Below are positions 33,616 through 45,310 of a stretch of 64,000 nt of DNA, piece after piece. The stretch is from positions 144,097,108 through 144,161,107 of the forward strand of contig NC_092804.1 in NCBI RefSeq assembly GCF_040954645.1, written 5' to 3'. The notes under the pieces were generated by a model. That model did not search any database. It was given only the letters and a program-made list of their open reading frames with translations, and was not told the origin of the DNA. The translations under genes were made by a program, and so were the position numbers. The stretch's first letter is position 1, and the number at the start of each line of letters is the position of its first letter. The DNA is from Diabrotica undecimpunctata. Lineage: Eukaryota > Arthropoda > Insecta > Coleoptera > Chrysomelidae.

Positions 33616-34592
33616 ATATAATGGATATGTATGTTTCTTTGGCTTCTTTTATTTCCTCTTTCGTTTGTTGATTAATTTATTGAAATTTTTATTTTATTTG
33701 TTTTTGTATAGGTATCTTTCTTCCATCTTTTCAAGAATTTTTGTGTCGCCTATTGTTGTTTTGTAATTTTTGTAAATGCTAATGTTTCCCATTACATAGT
33801 CTTCAGTGTATTCTTTATATTCCTCTATTTAAACTATTCATGTAATTGGCGGTTACTTGATAAAAATTCACGTTTAATAATAAAATAAAACATAAAAATA
33901 CAATTTCCTCAGAATATCGCCAACATAACATACTTTGCTGTACAAAAAATTCCTCAGAAGAAAAATTTTAAACTTAAGTTTAAATTTTAAGGTTTTAGAC
34001 AAGGAAACATAAGTTGAGGATATTCTGTGGAAATTAAAAAACAGTGTTGTGTTTTTATGTTTTGTTTTATTATTATTTTATTTCTGATTGAATTATTCTT
34101 ACTTTCTGGTTTTATTCCCTGGATATTTTAATTAATATTACATATATACTTTAAAAAGTGACAAATAAAGATATTTTTAAAAAGGAATAATAAAATATTC
34201 CCTGTCATTTTATGTTCTATTTTTTAAAAAAACTAACTTTTCATCAATAGCTTTTTGCAAACAGATTTTTATTTTAATGAATGTTTGGTAAAACGTTCGA
34301 TATACAGTTAAATAATAATCTACAGAAAACCGTTTAAGCTTTTTGAGTTTATAATAAACACAAAGCAAAATAACGTGAACAAAATACCTCCTCATTTTAT
34401 TTTATTCCAATAGCCGACGCCGCATTTACTACACCCCCGAATAAATCATTTTTCCGCAGGTATGAGGGAAACTTTTTTGTCATTGCGGATTTATCTGACC
34501 AAACAAATACCAAAACAATAAAGGCCATGTTCCATGTTCATCCTGTAAATCGATTCATACCGATAGCCATTTTAGCAACAAATGCGTCCGTA
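33616..34592. repeat. AT-rich flank with a palindromic element at 33875-34074
   Basis: TAATAATAAAATAAAACATA, then AATTTCCTCAGAATATC on the left, is matched by GATATTCTGTGGAAATT and TATGTTTTGTTTTATTATTA on the right, arms about 50 bp. No gene. Confidence 0.6.
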
Positions 34593-35255
34593 CAGGGCCG
34601 GTTTAAGGATCGTTATGTGCATCAACTTAATATTTGTAGATAAAGTTATCTGACCAATTTTCACGAATGCAAGAGAAAGTTTATATTAACCTGACAATTT
34701 CCTTGGTAGATGATTTAGATCTACCTTTTTTATACGTTTTAACAAACTCTAATACCTACTTTGTTTAATAAATCAGCATAATTTAAATTTTGTAAAGTGG
34801 CATGTTGCAAAACAGTGAAACTAGAAACAATTTCGTTCATTGGAAGGAAATGTCATTTCAGTTGATAAATAATGATGTCAAATATTCGATAAAAAATGTT
34901 CACATTGAACAAACTTTCCGGATCTTGAAAACGCTCATCTTCGCAAAGTTCGTCAAAAATGACGTTTCACCTTTCTCTGACAAGTTTTAGAACACTCAGG
35001 GTTGATAGACCACTTTTCTGCTATGTTATTTGTTTCCTTTTTTAAATTTTCAAATTCATGGATACTTTTCCAATTCTCACAAACAAATATTCAAGCATTT
35101 TAAGGCATTTGAAAGATGGTAGCTTTAGAGGCTAACTTGATGGTTTGTAGAATTTTGCAGTGAAAAACCCATAACATAAAATTTTAGTTCTCAATCTTCT
35201 TAAGTGAAAGAGCTTCATTTATTTCATCTGATTTGCATTTTAACAGAGATTTCTT
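34593..35255 (-). pseudogene. hAT transposase fragment (ZMYM1-like) with one terminus
   Basis: The minus strand reads VFHCKILQTIKLASKATIFQ, then NNIAEKWSINPECSKTCQRK, VIFDELCEDERFQDPESLFN, VNIFYRIFDIIIYQL, a stop, and FLPMNEIVSSFTVLQ. This is the insertion-domain region of the hAT group related to zinc finger MYM-type protein 1. At 34593 the DNA reads CAGGGCCGGTTTAAGG, which looks like a hAT terminal repeat and sits at the 3' side of the coding strand. The other terminus is missing; a palindromic element begins at 35284. Confidence 0.75.
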
Positions 35256-35283
35256 ACAGAGCTTTATAACGTCCTGCCCATCT

Positions 35284-35475
35284 ACTACGTTCGTTCTCAA
35301 GATAAGCTTAGACGCCAGTTTCGACACGTGATCGATGGGTGTGTCGTGTCGTTGCATCTTACCTTTAGTTAGAAGTTAATTTCTAACCAATGACAAGATG
35401 AAGCGACACGCCACACACCCACTGATCGGGCATCTGAGGATGACGTAAAAGCTTATCTTGGGAACGAACATAGTA
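35284..35475. repeat. Palindromic MITE with ~80-bp arms
   Basis: ACTACGTTCGTTCTCAAGAT, AAGCTTA, then GATGGGTGTGTCGTGTCGTT pair with the reverse complement of the right half (ACTATGTTCGTTCCCAAGAT on the minus strand, then GTGGGTGTGTGGCGTGTCGC). The central spacer is about 40 bases. Confidence 0.8.
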
Positions 35476-35489
35476 TAGTAGTATTCAAT

Positions 35490-35990
35490 AGATAGGGGCT
35501 TGCTCAGGAGGACCATCTCTATCTGCTATGACAGTCAAGAAGTGCTAAGGGCTTTGGAAGTCCCCGAAGTCAGCTCTACGCTGGTTCTTGAGTGCAAGAG
35601 AGCACTTGCTGATGTTGCGCTGACCAATAGGGCTAACTTAGTATGGACCTAGATACACAGGCGTGAAAGTCACCGAACGGGGGCTAACGCCCTGACAAGA
35701 CAGGGCTCATGAACTCTGCCCGTGGGGCCCGAATCTGTGATTAGAGTGACCTTCAGTACTGGTAGGGGTAGTCTCAAATAGCTTCTTCTGTGTAGATTCC
35801 ATGACTCCTGGACGAGTTGTGGAGGTATGAGACAGGCTAGGCTCCACATAGTGCGGCAATCAAAAAGTCTTACAGCCCAACTTCTCCTTCTAGACCGTAT
35901 ATGTTGCTCTCTGGTGGTCAGTATGGTTACCGACTACTGTAAAATATTAAAGAAACGTCTGAAAGGTTTTAAGAAACTTAAGAATATGAT
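35490..35990 (+). mobile_element. RNase H and C-terminal part of a non-LTR retrotransposon
   Basis: The plus strand reads ISICYDSQEVLRALEVPEVS, TLVLECKRALADVALTNRAN and, after a stop, GANALTRQGS: an RNase H domain with SDS altered to YDS and the GNE-AD motif decayed. Then RQARLHIVRQSKSLTAQLLL and ICCSLVVSMVTDYC match the region after RNase H in insect LINEs (RQAK-L, LVV--LTGHC). Confidence 0.7.
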
Positions 35991-36184
35991 AAATAATGAA
36001 CAAATAAGCGAAAAAATAAGTGAATATTTTATGTATTAAGATGCGGCTTTGACAAATTAGAAACATAGAAATTGATATAAACAAGCGCTGTATTTATTAA
36101 TATGGCTCTGGAGAATTAAAAGAGAGAGGCTAATGGTCAGTATATAGTAAATTGCAAAAATCATGTATTCAATCTTAATTGATC

Positions 36185-37955
36185 ACGATATACTGGATCA
36201 TTGCTCCCCGCTAGTTAAGGGAAGACTATATGCCGATGATCTGGTTCTATTTGCAAAGGGCAAGAATATAAAAATGTTTCAAAAACACTTACAAGAATCC
36301 ATTTACAAACTAGAGATATGGTCTACATCAGTAGGTGTACAATTCTCCACACTAAAAACAAGATGCATGATTTTCTCAAGAAGGCACCGGATGCAAAGAA
36401 CTACACTAAAGCTGTGTGGCAAGCCGCTGGCATTCTCAGACAAAATTAATTTTCTCGGAATGGTATTCGACCAAAAACTAACATGGAAACATCATATTTC
36501 AGAAATAAAAAAATCTTGCCAAAGTGGATTAAACGTAATGAAAACATTATCAAATAAAAAATGGGGAACCGACGAAACCACATTATTAAATATTTATAAG
36601 TCACTTGTTAGATCAAAAATAGATTATGCGGCTATTGTATATGACTCGGCTAAAAAACACGTTACCAATCAACTTGAAATCATTCAAAACACAGCACTTC
36701 GGATCGCCACAGGTGCATTTAGAACCACACCCGTTAAGAATCTCCAATGCCTTACAGGAGAACCACCTCTTACCCTACGAAGGAAGTATCTAAGCCTTTC
36801 GTATGCATCTTCAGTTGCCAGTAACAAATTCCACCCAGTGTTTCGAAATACATTTACGGACCGGTATCTAGAAGCTTATAAAAAAAGTAAGTTCGATCCA
36901 CCTTTCTATGAAAGAGTCCGAAGAAATTTAAAAGATCTGCAACTGCAAATTCCTGACCTCTATCCTTCAAATCTAAAAACCCCCCCTCCCTGGTTAATCA
37001 TGATTCCCGAGATCATGATTAAATCACCAAATGTAATCAGACAGTCATTTTTAAAAGAACTCGAGACTTGCCGGGAAAGTTTTTGCATTTATACAGATGC
37101 CTCCAAATCTGCAAACGACGTAGGAGCAGCATTTGTCACTCCACATGCATCCTTCCAATTTAAATTAAGGTCGGCCACCTCTATATACTCAGCAGAGTTA
37201 TATGCAATATTATAAGCCCTCATTCATATCAAAAGTACAAAACAGTCTTCCTCCGTCATTATCTCAGATTCTCTAAACTCGTTAACAACAATTGATCAAC
37301 TATTCACTAAGAACCCTATAGCCTTACTTATCAAGAAAGAACTTGCAGCCTTACAAGAAACTGGTTCCGAAGTCAAATTTATATGGGTTCCATCTCACAT
37401 GGGAATACAAGGTAATGAAAAAGCAGACCTCCAAGCAAGGGAAGCTTACAAAAACGATCATGCTACAATAGTGTCAAAGACTATTTCCAGTGATATAAAA
37501 CAGTTCGTCAAAGAAAAAGTGATCAGTGCGTGGCAAAATGAGTGGAATTTATCGGAATCTAAACTAAAAGAAATTAAATCGACAGTGAGTCCGTGGCGCC
37601 TAGTGAACTTAAAAAGAGCTGATCAAGTCAAAATCTCTCGACTTCGATTAGGTCATACCAACATTACACATAAGTACCTAATGAATAAGGAAGACATTCC
37701 AGTGTGTGAATACTGTCAAATCAACATTACTGTTAAACACCTCCTAACAGAATGTGGAAAATATACAGTCAACAGACAAAATAACAATATTTCCAACAAT
37801 TTAAAAACAGTATTAGGTGAACATTTAAACATCAAAGACTTAATTAATTTTCTTAAAGATACATCTTTATATAATTTAATCTAATGTAAAAACTAATGTC
37901 GCTAATGACCCAAGTGGTTGAAGCGACTATTTTCTTTGTAAATAAAAAAAAAAAA
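36185..37955 (+). mobile_element. RNase H-bearing LINE (I/LOA-like), 5'-truncated, with 14-bp target duplication
   Basis: AATCTTAATTGATC is found at 36171-36184 and again at 37956-37969, directly after a poly-A run, the hallmark of target-primed insertion. The element starts inside the RT. One frame runs 36163-37884 with a single TAA (37215). Domains: RT motif GRLYADDLVLFAKG (catalytic DD kept), thumb (RSKIDYAAIVYDSAKKH, TALRIATGAFRTTPVKN), RNase H with IYTDAS, SAELYAIL, ISDSLNSL and WVPSHMGIQGNEKAD (all four acidic positions), then ISRLRLGHTNITHKYLM and CEYCQ-x(n)-HLLTEC, a zinc-finger-like end. It is the best-preserved LINE here and a relative of the minus-strand copy at 18.0-20.5 kb. Confidence 0.92.
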
Positions 37956-38059
37956 AATCTTAATTGATCGCATATTGTCTTCAAGATATGCAGTTAATAA
38001 CAAATTTATGATATTTCCGAAGGTAAATGTATCCAAAAACTGTTCAAAAACTAGAACTA

Positions 38060-39475
38060 GTATAGATAATCCGGATAAAGGTTCAGACATAACAATGATA
38101 GCGGTTCCGAAAGCATTAAAGCTAACAAAAGACAACGAGGCAGCAAGGCCTGACCAACTATAAAAGTGTTTTCGAAAGATTGGCTGATATATACTTCCAT
38201 CGTGTGCCTATCGCACAAAAAAACACATTCAGAAGGATTTCCAGGCCATCTAACCATTAGTTTAATGAGTTACATTCCCGAAATATCCTTAAAATTTTAC
38301 AACGAAAAATTAATAGAACATGGGATCACTAACAGGAGATTTTACTGTCATTATTGCGTCTGGTTGTCTTTTTAAAGAAGTCTTTTAATTTCATGTAATC
38401 AAATAAATTAGCTTCCAATAAAGTCGTCCCAGGAACGCAACTCAATAATTATGACAATATCACTTTAAAGTCATATACCTTAAAATGTATAATATATGCT
38501 TGAGTTGTCAATATAAATGAGTCAGATAAAATTAAATTATTAGAAGATTTTTTTTACTAAGCAATAAAAATAACATTTGTTTAATTTATTAATGTTTTGT
38601 ATTTTGAGAACGATTTCCAAAGTGGATACCAAAACGTCAAAATAAACGTAGTGTTATGAATGAGCCAATTTACATTTTTTAGATTAATACCATGCCTTTG
38701 TTAAAGTCAAACATATCCGCCTATAAAGGGAGATATAAAAATAACTTTCAGAATAAAGGGATATTAAAAGCGGTGTCCGGTAGGGTTGTGTACTATCCTG
38801 TATCCAGTTTAACATGTAATCAGAAGAAATAATCAAGAAATCTATTAACAATAAACGAGTTGACACTGTCCTAATAGCCGAATGCCTGGAAGATTTAGGA
38901 CAAATGGTTGATAGAGTAGTAGAAATCAGCGATGAAATGAGCTTACTTCTAACATAAAAAGACATAGTTTATAGTGATCACAAATACACAGCAAGTTGAC
39001 ACACAACAAAGTTTAAAAGTATAAACACTTAACATCAAAAATTAATAAAAATAATATGCATTCAAAATTAAAAAGGTACACTGCCGCAGATACATCAAAA
39101 TGTGCTTAAAGATGAGACTGATAAGATGCTACGTCTTCTCCATTTATTTTATAGAATGGAAACTTGGATATTAAAGAAAGATATTACAAATCAGAACAAT
39201 TGAAAACCTTTAAACTTCGATTTTACAGTAGAATACTGAGTCCCGACTGCCGAGATATTAAGAAGAATGCCGAGATATATTATCATAAAAGACTAACGTT
39301 AATACTTGCATAAAATAATCATACGTTAATACTGGTTCTAAATAAATAAGGATAAATAAAGGAAGACGTCGAGGAAGGAGACGTATATTTAGAACAGACG
39401 TATCAAAAACACGACTTATTATGATGATTGACAACGTTACCAATATAAAGAAGAAAAATGTTTTAATCAAAAACC
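38060..39475 (+). mobile_element. RTE-like LINE remnant with several deletions
   Basis: Plus-strand pieces in order: VPKALKLTKDNEAARPDQL (38100-38160), VRXGCVLSCIQFNM (38775-38815), DTVLIAECLEDLGQMVDRVV with EISDEMSLLLT (38860-38955), LIRCYVFSIYF (39115-39150), and RTDVSKTRLIMMIDNV (39395-39440). These follow RT motifs to the C-terminal end in the usual order, but large parts are gone and the frame changes repeatedly. Confidence 0.7.
38590..38650 (-). repeat. MITE family C fragment inside the LINE remnant
   Basis: TGTATTTTGAGAACGATTTC followed by CAAAGTGGATACCAAAACGT matches the core of the copy at 3192-3370 in reverse. Confidence 0.65.
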
Positions 39476-40240
39476 AGTTGACGTCACATGAAGGAAATTA
39501 TTATAATAAATAATTGTTAAACCAATACTAGCAATTGACAAGAAGTAACATTACGCCAGCGTGTGACTTTAATTTTTTAAATTTTTTAAATTTAATTAAT
39601 TAACTATGACCTGTAACAATAAAATTATACAAAGAGAAAATTAACAAAAAACACTATAATTATTACATACACATCCTGCAGTTCAGAAAGTGTTAAATTT
39701 GTTGTTTATATTATTTTAATACTAATCATAAACAGTAAAACTATAGAAAATAGTTGAGGCCCATCCTGGCGTAGCTCTCCGATATTCAATTCCCAGTTCG
39801 CCAGATGATCCCAACAAAATTCCCGAGAGAGCCACTCTATCAAGTTTTATCCTGGTATCCAGCATACGAAACTCGCTCTTTCAAGCACATGGCTTTACCG
39901 TATAGACCTTATACCAATAGACACAACCCGAGATCCGAGACATTTTCTCTATTCCGTTCTTATATTATTCTTCTTATTTCAACTTATACAGATCTTATTA
40001 GATTAAAGATATCTAATATTCCAAACATTAAAGATTTTTTATTCTGAATATTTTAATGAATATGTAAAAGTTAATTTTTTATATTTAAACCAAGCTAATA
40101 AAATATGATTTAACAAAATGTTCTGGTAAATTATGTTTTCAAATAGTAATTTATGTACAGTATTTGTTTTTATTAAGATTTAAATCAAACAAAAATTTTA
40201 ATGGACAAAAGCCAATATCAGGAAAAATTTAAGAATTGAT
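39476..40240. other. No recognised gene
   Basis: AT-rich. The 80-codon plus-strand frame at 39805-40047 (MIPTKFPREPLYQVLSW) shows no motif I know; a 250-base stretch there is less AT-rich than its surroundings. Confidence 0.35.
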
Positions 40241-40244
40241 CACA

Positions 40245-42850
40245 AATATTCATTACACGAAACTACCAAAAACAAAATATATAAAACACTGCACAAATTT
40301 AAAGAACACCTGACAGACTACCAAAGAAGAACATTAACAACACACTACAGTAGAATACCACACCTATATGGAGTTCCAAAAATTCCCAAGGGAAACTCAG
40401 AATAATTTACAGCAGCATGGGTTCTCCTTGCAGCAGACTGGCAAAGTTTCTCGTAGACATAATACAACCTTTAGCATACAATACAACTTCTTCTTAGAGT
40501 GCCGTCTCCCTACGGAGGTTGGCAATCATAATAGTTATTTTTATTTTTGAACTTGCTGCTCTAAACAAATCAATCGATCTACATTGATACAAATCACCTG
40601 CCTTCGGCCAACAGATCTTCTTCCTTGAATCTTTCCCTGTATGATGAGTCTCAAAATTTCATATTTTGGTCCCCTCATCACGTGGCCTAGGTATTCCAGC
40701 TTTCTGGTTTATATAGTGGTGATTAGTTCTGTTTCTTTACCAACCCTCTCCAGTACTTCTTTATTTGTAATTCTATCAGTCCATGATATTTTTAATACTC
40801 TGCGGTATAACCAGAGTTCTAAAGCCTCGATTATTTTTAAATTGCATTTTTTTAATGTCCAAGTCTCAGCTCCTTATAACAATATGACAATATAAACAGC
40901 GGATGGTACGTAGTCTGATCTCCAAATTTAGATTTTTGCACGTTAGGGGTGGCTTCATTCGTATAAATGCTGATCTGGCAATCTCTATTCGCCTGTTTAT
41001 TTCTGCAGTATGATCATTTATTTCATTGATCAAAGTTTCTAAGTACTGATATTTTCCTACTTTAATCTATCACGTTACCATTGATTGTCAATAGGTGATG
41101 TATATTTTGTGGTCTTTTTGTAATTAGCTATGCTAATTACACAATACAACACCATACATTAAAAACTCATAACAATTCTTGCAAAAACTAGCAGAAATTG
41201 ATTATATATACAACAATATGCTAGTCAGTTTTGATATCACAAGCATTTTCACCAATGTCCCATTGGAGAAACATTGTGAAAAAATAATAAAAGTTAAATT
41301 AGAGAGGGATGATACATTGTTAACAAAAACCAACTGAATGTATCGGCTCTCATGGAGCTACTAACACTTTGTACAGATAATACTTATTTTAATCTTAATA
41401 AATGATGATTTCTCTATGCAAAATTTCGAATTAGCCATGGGCTCATCCTTATTTCCATTATTAGCAGATATATTCACGGAGGATTTCGAATAAAACATTG
41501 TACACAAACAAGACAAACAACCCACAGTATGGTGGAGATATGTAGATGATGTGTTCCCCAGTTGGCCTCATGGACCAGAAGCATTAAACGAATTAATGAT
41601 GGACAGCAACAATAGAGAAGAATCAATCAAATTCACCATGGAAAAAGAAAACAACAATTCATTTTCTTTTCTGCATGTGCTAATCAAAAAAGAGGATACC
41701 GGATATGCAATTAAAGTTTACAGAAAAAACCACTCAAATCTAAACGTAAACATCAAAAAATGAATTATCTAATCATTATATGGTAGAGCCCAAAATATCT
41801 GCTCTAATGAGAAAAGGCATTTCAGGAAGAAAAAAACAACAAAACACCACAAGCAATCCAAAACACTCACAAAAATGGACTTACGGATGACAAAAATAAC
41901 ATATGTAAAGGGCTAATCAGAAAAATTAAAAAGGATAGAAAACAAGTATAACGTCACAATAACATTTAAAATAACCAATACATTCTGTTCAATCACAAAT
42001 TAGTCCATTAACTTGTAATCTCACATTAATCTTAATTTCCTGAATTTTTATAGTTTCACCTTGTATAATTGTGAAACATATCAATTAGTAGCTTAATTAC
42101 AGTTTGTTCAACTTCCTGCAAACTATAGATTGCCTAAAAGCTATTGAGGAAATGCTTGCAAACATTTCCTCGGTTCAAATTATATTTTCCAGCTTTCAAA
42201 AGTCAAAGGTTTTTGTACCATGCAGAGCGCAATACACTTTTTTGATGAATCGTAGCATTTTAGTGAGATTATAAATATAGCTTCGGGACTTGTTTGGGAC
42301 GCAGTCTATTATAAATTTTTATCTCAACAACAACTATAGTGTAATAATTCAGTAGCTGTCTATGAAACTATATTTTACTCCACCACTTCAACATTTTATT
42401 TATCATCGTCGATCAAGAAGAAAGGGACACAGGGAATTAGAAACAATTCGAAATTATAATTACATTCGAATTTGTCCACACTCAGATCTATCCTGTCAAA
42501 AACAAAACCTAACACTACACAAGAGGGATCAAAGAACTGCATCTATATAATACCATGTGAATGCAGCAATTTCTATGTGGAAGAAACCGCAAGACCACTA
42601 AGTGCATGGATAAACGAGCATGAAAGACAGGGACTTAGACAAATCACAGATATGTAAACATGCCTGGGACAATGAACACAGAGTACAATGAAAAGATGCA
42701 TCAATAATCATGAAAGAAAAAGACATAAAAAAGAGAAAAATCAAAGAAGCAAACCACAACCTATTAAATTAAGAAAAATGTGTCGCAAACCCATCAGCAG
42801 AATGTAGCAGGCTATGGGTGTCAATACTAAAAGAAAAAGTCGAATTACAA
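40245..42850 (+). mobile_element. Penelope-like element (RT plus GIY-YIG), split by a LINE
   Basis: The RT begins KFKEHLTDYQRRTLTTHYSR and PHLYGVPKIPKGN (40300-40400). It is cut at LAKFLVDIIQPLAYN and resumes at 41151 with LAEIDYIYNNMLVSFDITSI, FTNVPLEKH, ELAMGSSLFPLLADIFTEDF, then VWWRYVDDVFPSWPHGPEAL and IKFTMEKENNNSFSFLHVLI. Catalytic YVDD is present. The C-terminal GIY-YIG endonuclease region shows IYIIPCECSNFYVEETARPL and WINEHER (42540-42640). Frameshifts and stops make it inactive. Penelope elements use the GIY-YIG nuclease to nick the target. Confidence 0.88.
40488..41140 (-). mobile_element. RTE-like LINE 3' half inserted in the Penelope element, 10-bp target duplication
   Basis: ACAATACAAC flanks the insert at 40478-40487 and 41141-41150. 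On the minus strand it encodes VGKYQYLETLINEINDHTAE and INRRIEIARSAFIRM, then a decayed middle, DLFRAASSKIKITIMIANLR and a short GAA tail. 5'-truncated. Confidence 0.85.
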
Positions 42851-42891
42851 CAATAGCGAATTAAGAAACATGAGACCCATTGTCTATATAA

Positions 42892-43734
42892 CAGTGGTGG
42901 CCAAACTGTGGCTCCCGAGCCACGTGTGACTGTTTGAAGGATTACTTGTAGCTCTCGATAAATGTACCAGAGTTCATTTTCATGCTTGTGTTGTTATATT
43001 TTAAAATCTGTTTTTAATTACTGACAAAAAATATTAAAGACTAAGTACAACGGTGTAACAACTGCCATTTATCTCCAAGTTAAGAATGATATGAAACATT
43101 AAAAACTGCACGAATAAATATAAACAGTGACGCGATGTAAAATTCAGTAATCGACCGACTCCAGACCAATTTGTATCACTCTTCCTACAAATACAATTTG
43201 TAATCTGGAATTTTTGAAAACATTTTTGGAAAAGTACGCGTTTTGAACTTTTATTTATGTTTTTGAATATTTACTTAAATTATTTATTAGTATAAAATTT
43301 TTAAAAATGGCTTGGACTATCAAGGCGCTTGGCCTGGTCTATAATAATACACAATACATATGCAACACACAATACACAAATACAATACCCGAACACTCGC
43401 ACACATACAAACGCATAAAGCACTTACAAATAATGTAGAAACACACAGAATTATCAGAAAAAAGGCAAAGAATGGCTGTTGCCTACAACATCGGGGTCAA
43501 GTAAGTTAACTTTCAATTTTGAAAAAACAACCTCTTCAACAACTTTGACAGTTATATACCCTTTTTACCACAATTCTTAAAAACATCTTATTTTTTGAAA
43601 ACAATTTCCGGAGTGAAAATCGAAACGTCAAATTTTTATATAAAAATGTAATTTTTATTACAATCATTTGTGGTTTAATCCCAGATAAACACAATTTTTA
43701 AGATTTAAACCATATGGCTTTCTTTCTAGAGAGA
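42892..43734. other. Possible hAT terminus at 42892; MITE C fragment at 43600-43700
   Basis: CAGTGGTGGCCAAACTGTGG at 42892 resembles hAT terminal repeats; no matching second end was found. At 43600, AACAATTTCCGGAGTGAAAA and, further on, TTTGTGGTTTAATCCCAGA resemble a diverged MITE C copy. No gene. Confidence 0.4.
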
Positions 43735-44060
43735 AATTCACTCATCTTGGATTTGTCTCCTTTGTCCATTGTCTCCTTATTTGTATTTCAAGATTTCAAC
43801 ACGTAGCAATTTTCCCGTAGTATTTAATATGCAGTTTATTGTTGTTGGGTATTACCACATTAATAAGCGTCACTGGTCTGTTATCACAGTATATTATTTG
43901 ATACTGGTTGGTCTGTAAGGAGACTATAGTCCTGGTATAGCTTGTATTTGTCTTTCTCAAGTATACTGAATCATGTCATTCCTTATTATCAGTTTCGACA
44001 AGTGTTTCGCAAACCTCGGTAAGATGTTGGATAATTTTTTGGGCTTGATATCCATATTGG
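43735..44060 (-). pseudogene. Retroelement fragment with possible restriction-like endonuclease motif
   Basis: The minus strand reads IIYCDNRPVTLINVVIPNNN, KLHIKYYGKIATC, a stop, NLEIQIRRQWTKE. The pattern D-x(7)-LIDIAIPND with N-L-x(3)-Y-x-EKI-x-KY-x-NL-x-IEI-x(3)-W is common near the ends of arthropod retroelement polyproteins, and the D...D pair recalls PD-(D/E)XK nucleases. The family name is uncertain. Confidence 0.5.
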
Positions 44061-44559
44061 CATTTTCGTTTTAAACCTGATGATTTTTTACACTACATTT
44101 CAGATAGCTTTTAGTTCAAAATACGTGATTCTAAAATGGAGGTATAAAATCAACGGTTTCGCAAATTAATTTTTCTGATGTCAACCTTTAGTTAGACGCT
44201 GTTTGACGTAGAAGTTAACTCAGTTATCATTTATTTATTTATGGGCTCGATGTTTTAGTCATTTAGCCATTGTAAGGATTCGAATCTTCAAGGCTAAATA
44301 TTTCCTCTGACTACACTCTGGGCCAAAATTAACCGGCCATCTTAAAAATGGGTAATTTTTGATGTCTTATATCTCCTAAACCTGTTGTCCGATTTAAGTG
44401 ATTTTTTTAATATGTTATAGCCTTATTCCTTGACAATATCCTTATAATAATATGGTTGCTAAACAGGTAAATTTTCATTGTATACCGGGTGTACGAATTA
44501 AACTGTGTTTTTTTCTTAAAGGTGAATAGACTATTAGAAGAATTAGAAGAAGAAGAAGA
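44061..44559. other. Likely 5' flank of the following Tc1-like element
   Basis: CTGGGCCAAAATTAACCGGC near 44320 may be part of a terminal repeat. A GAA/TTAGAA microsatellite lies at 44533-44575. No gene. Confidence 0.35.
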
Positions 44560-45310
44560 AGAATTAGAAGAAGACTGTCAGACATAAACTTAAGGGCTTT
44601 TCGTCCAGCTCGCGCACCATAACTGCTCCCACAACACCGTAGGGCTAGATTTCATTTTGCGAGAGAATATGCTAACTGGACTATGGCGGAATGGAAGAAT
44701 ATACTGTTCTCAGATAAGAGCAGATTAGCCCTAAAAGGTTCAGATGGACGCCAACGTGTCTATAGGCGTCAAAATAAAAGGTTTGCTGCATGCGCTATAA
44801 CCGAAACAGTGGCTTACCGGGGAGGGTCAATAATGATTTCTGGAGGTATTTCTTACGAAGCGCGTACTGATCTTGTTGTGTTCGGTAGAGGCAGTGTCAA
44901 TGCCCAAGTATACGTGCAAGAAGTTCTCCAAGACCATGTCATGCCTTTTGCACCATTCATTGGTGATAACTTCAGACTAATGCCTGACAATGCACGTTGC
45001 CATACAGCAAGATCTACCCGTGAGTACCTTAATGAGGTCGGGATTCAAGTTCTACCATGGCCAGCACACAGTCCCGATCTTAACCCAATTGAGCATATCT
45101 GGGACAACCTTAAAAGATAGATAAGAGCAAGAGTACAAGCCCCTGCATCCTTTGAAAAGCTGAAGACAGCTGCGGTAGAGGAGTGGCACAATGTCCCCCA
45201 ATCTGAGATCCAGGGTATCATGGATTGCAAAACCGGCTCCAAAAAGTCCTAAGGGCTAGAGGCCGCAACACCCATTTTCAAACTAGCATTTCATCTAAAT
45301 GGAGACTATT
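44560..45310 (+). pseudogene. Tc1-like DD34E transposase, N-terminally truncated
   Basis: The frame reads FHFAREYANWTMAEWKNILF, SDKSRLAL (the usual DES changed to DKS), SIMISGGISYEARTDLVVF, MPDNARCHTARSTREYL and WPAHSPDLNPIEHIWD, with 34 residues between the second Asp and the Glu. An in-frame TAG at 45118 is followed by ASFEKLKTAAVEEWHNVPQ, the normal C-terminus. The DNA-binding half is lost, and the first catalytic motif has lost its Glu neighbour but keeps Asp. Confidence 0.85.

Noticed and set aside
33530..33766. 78-codon plus-strand frame rich in Phe/Leu
   Set aside because: It crosses the transposon end and ATAT duplication; composition is that of T-rich DNA.
44260..44300. Possible tRNA-like B box (GGATTCGAATC)
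   Set aside because: No A box at the right distance and no cloverleaf could be drawn.
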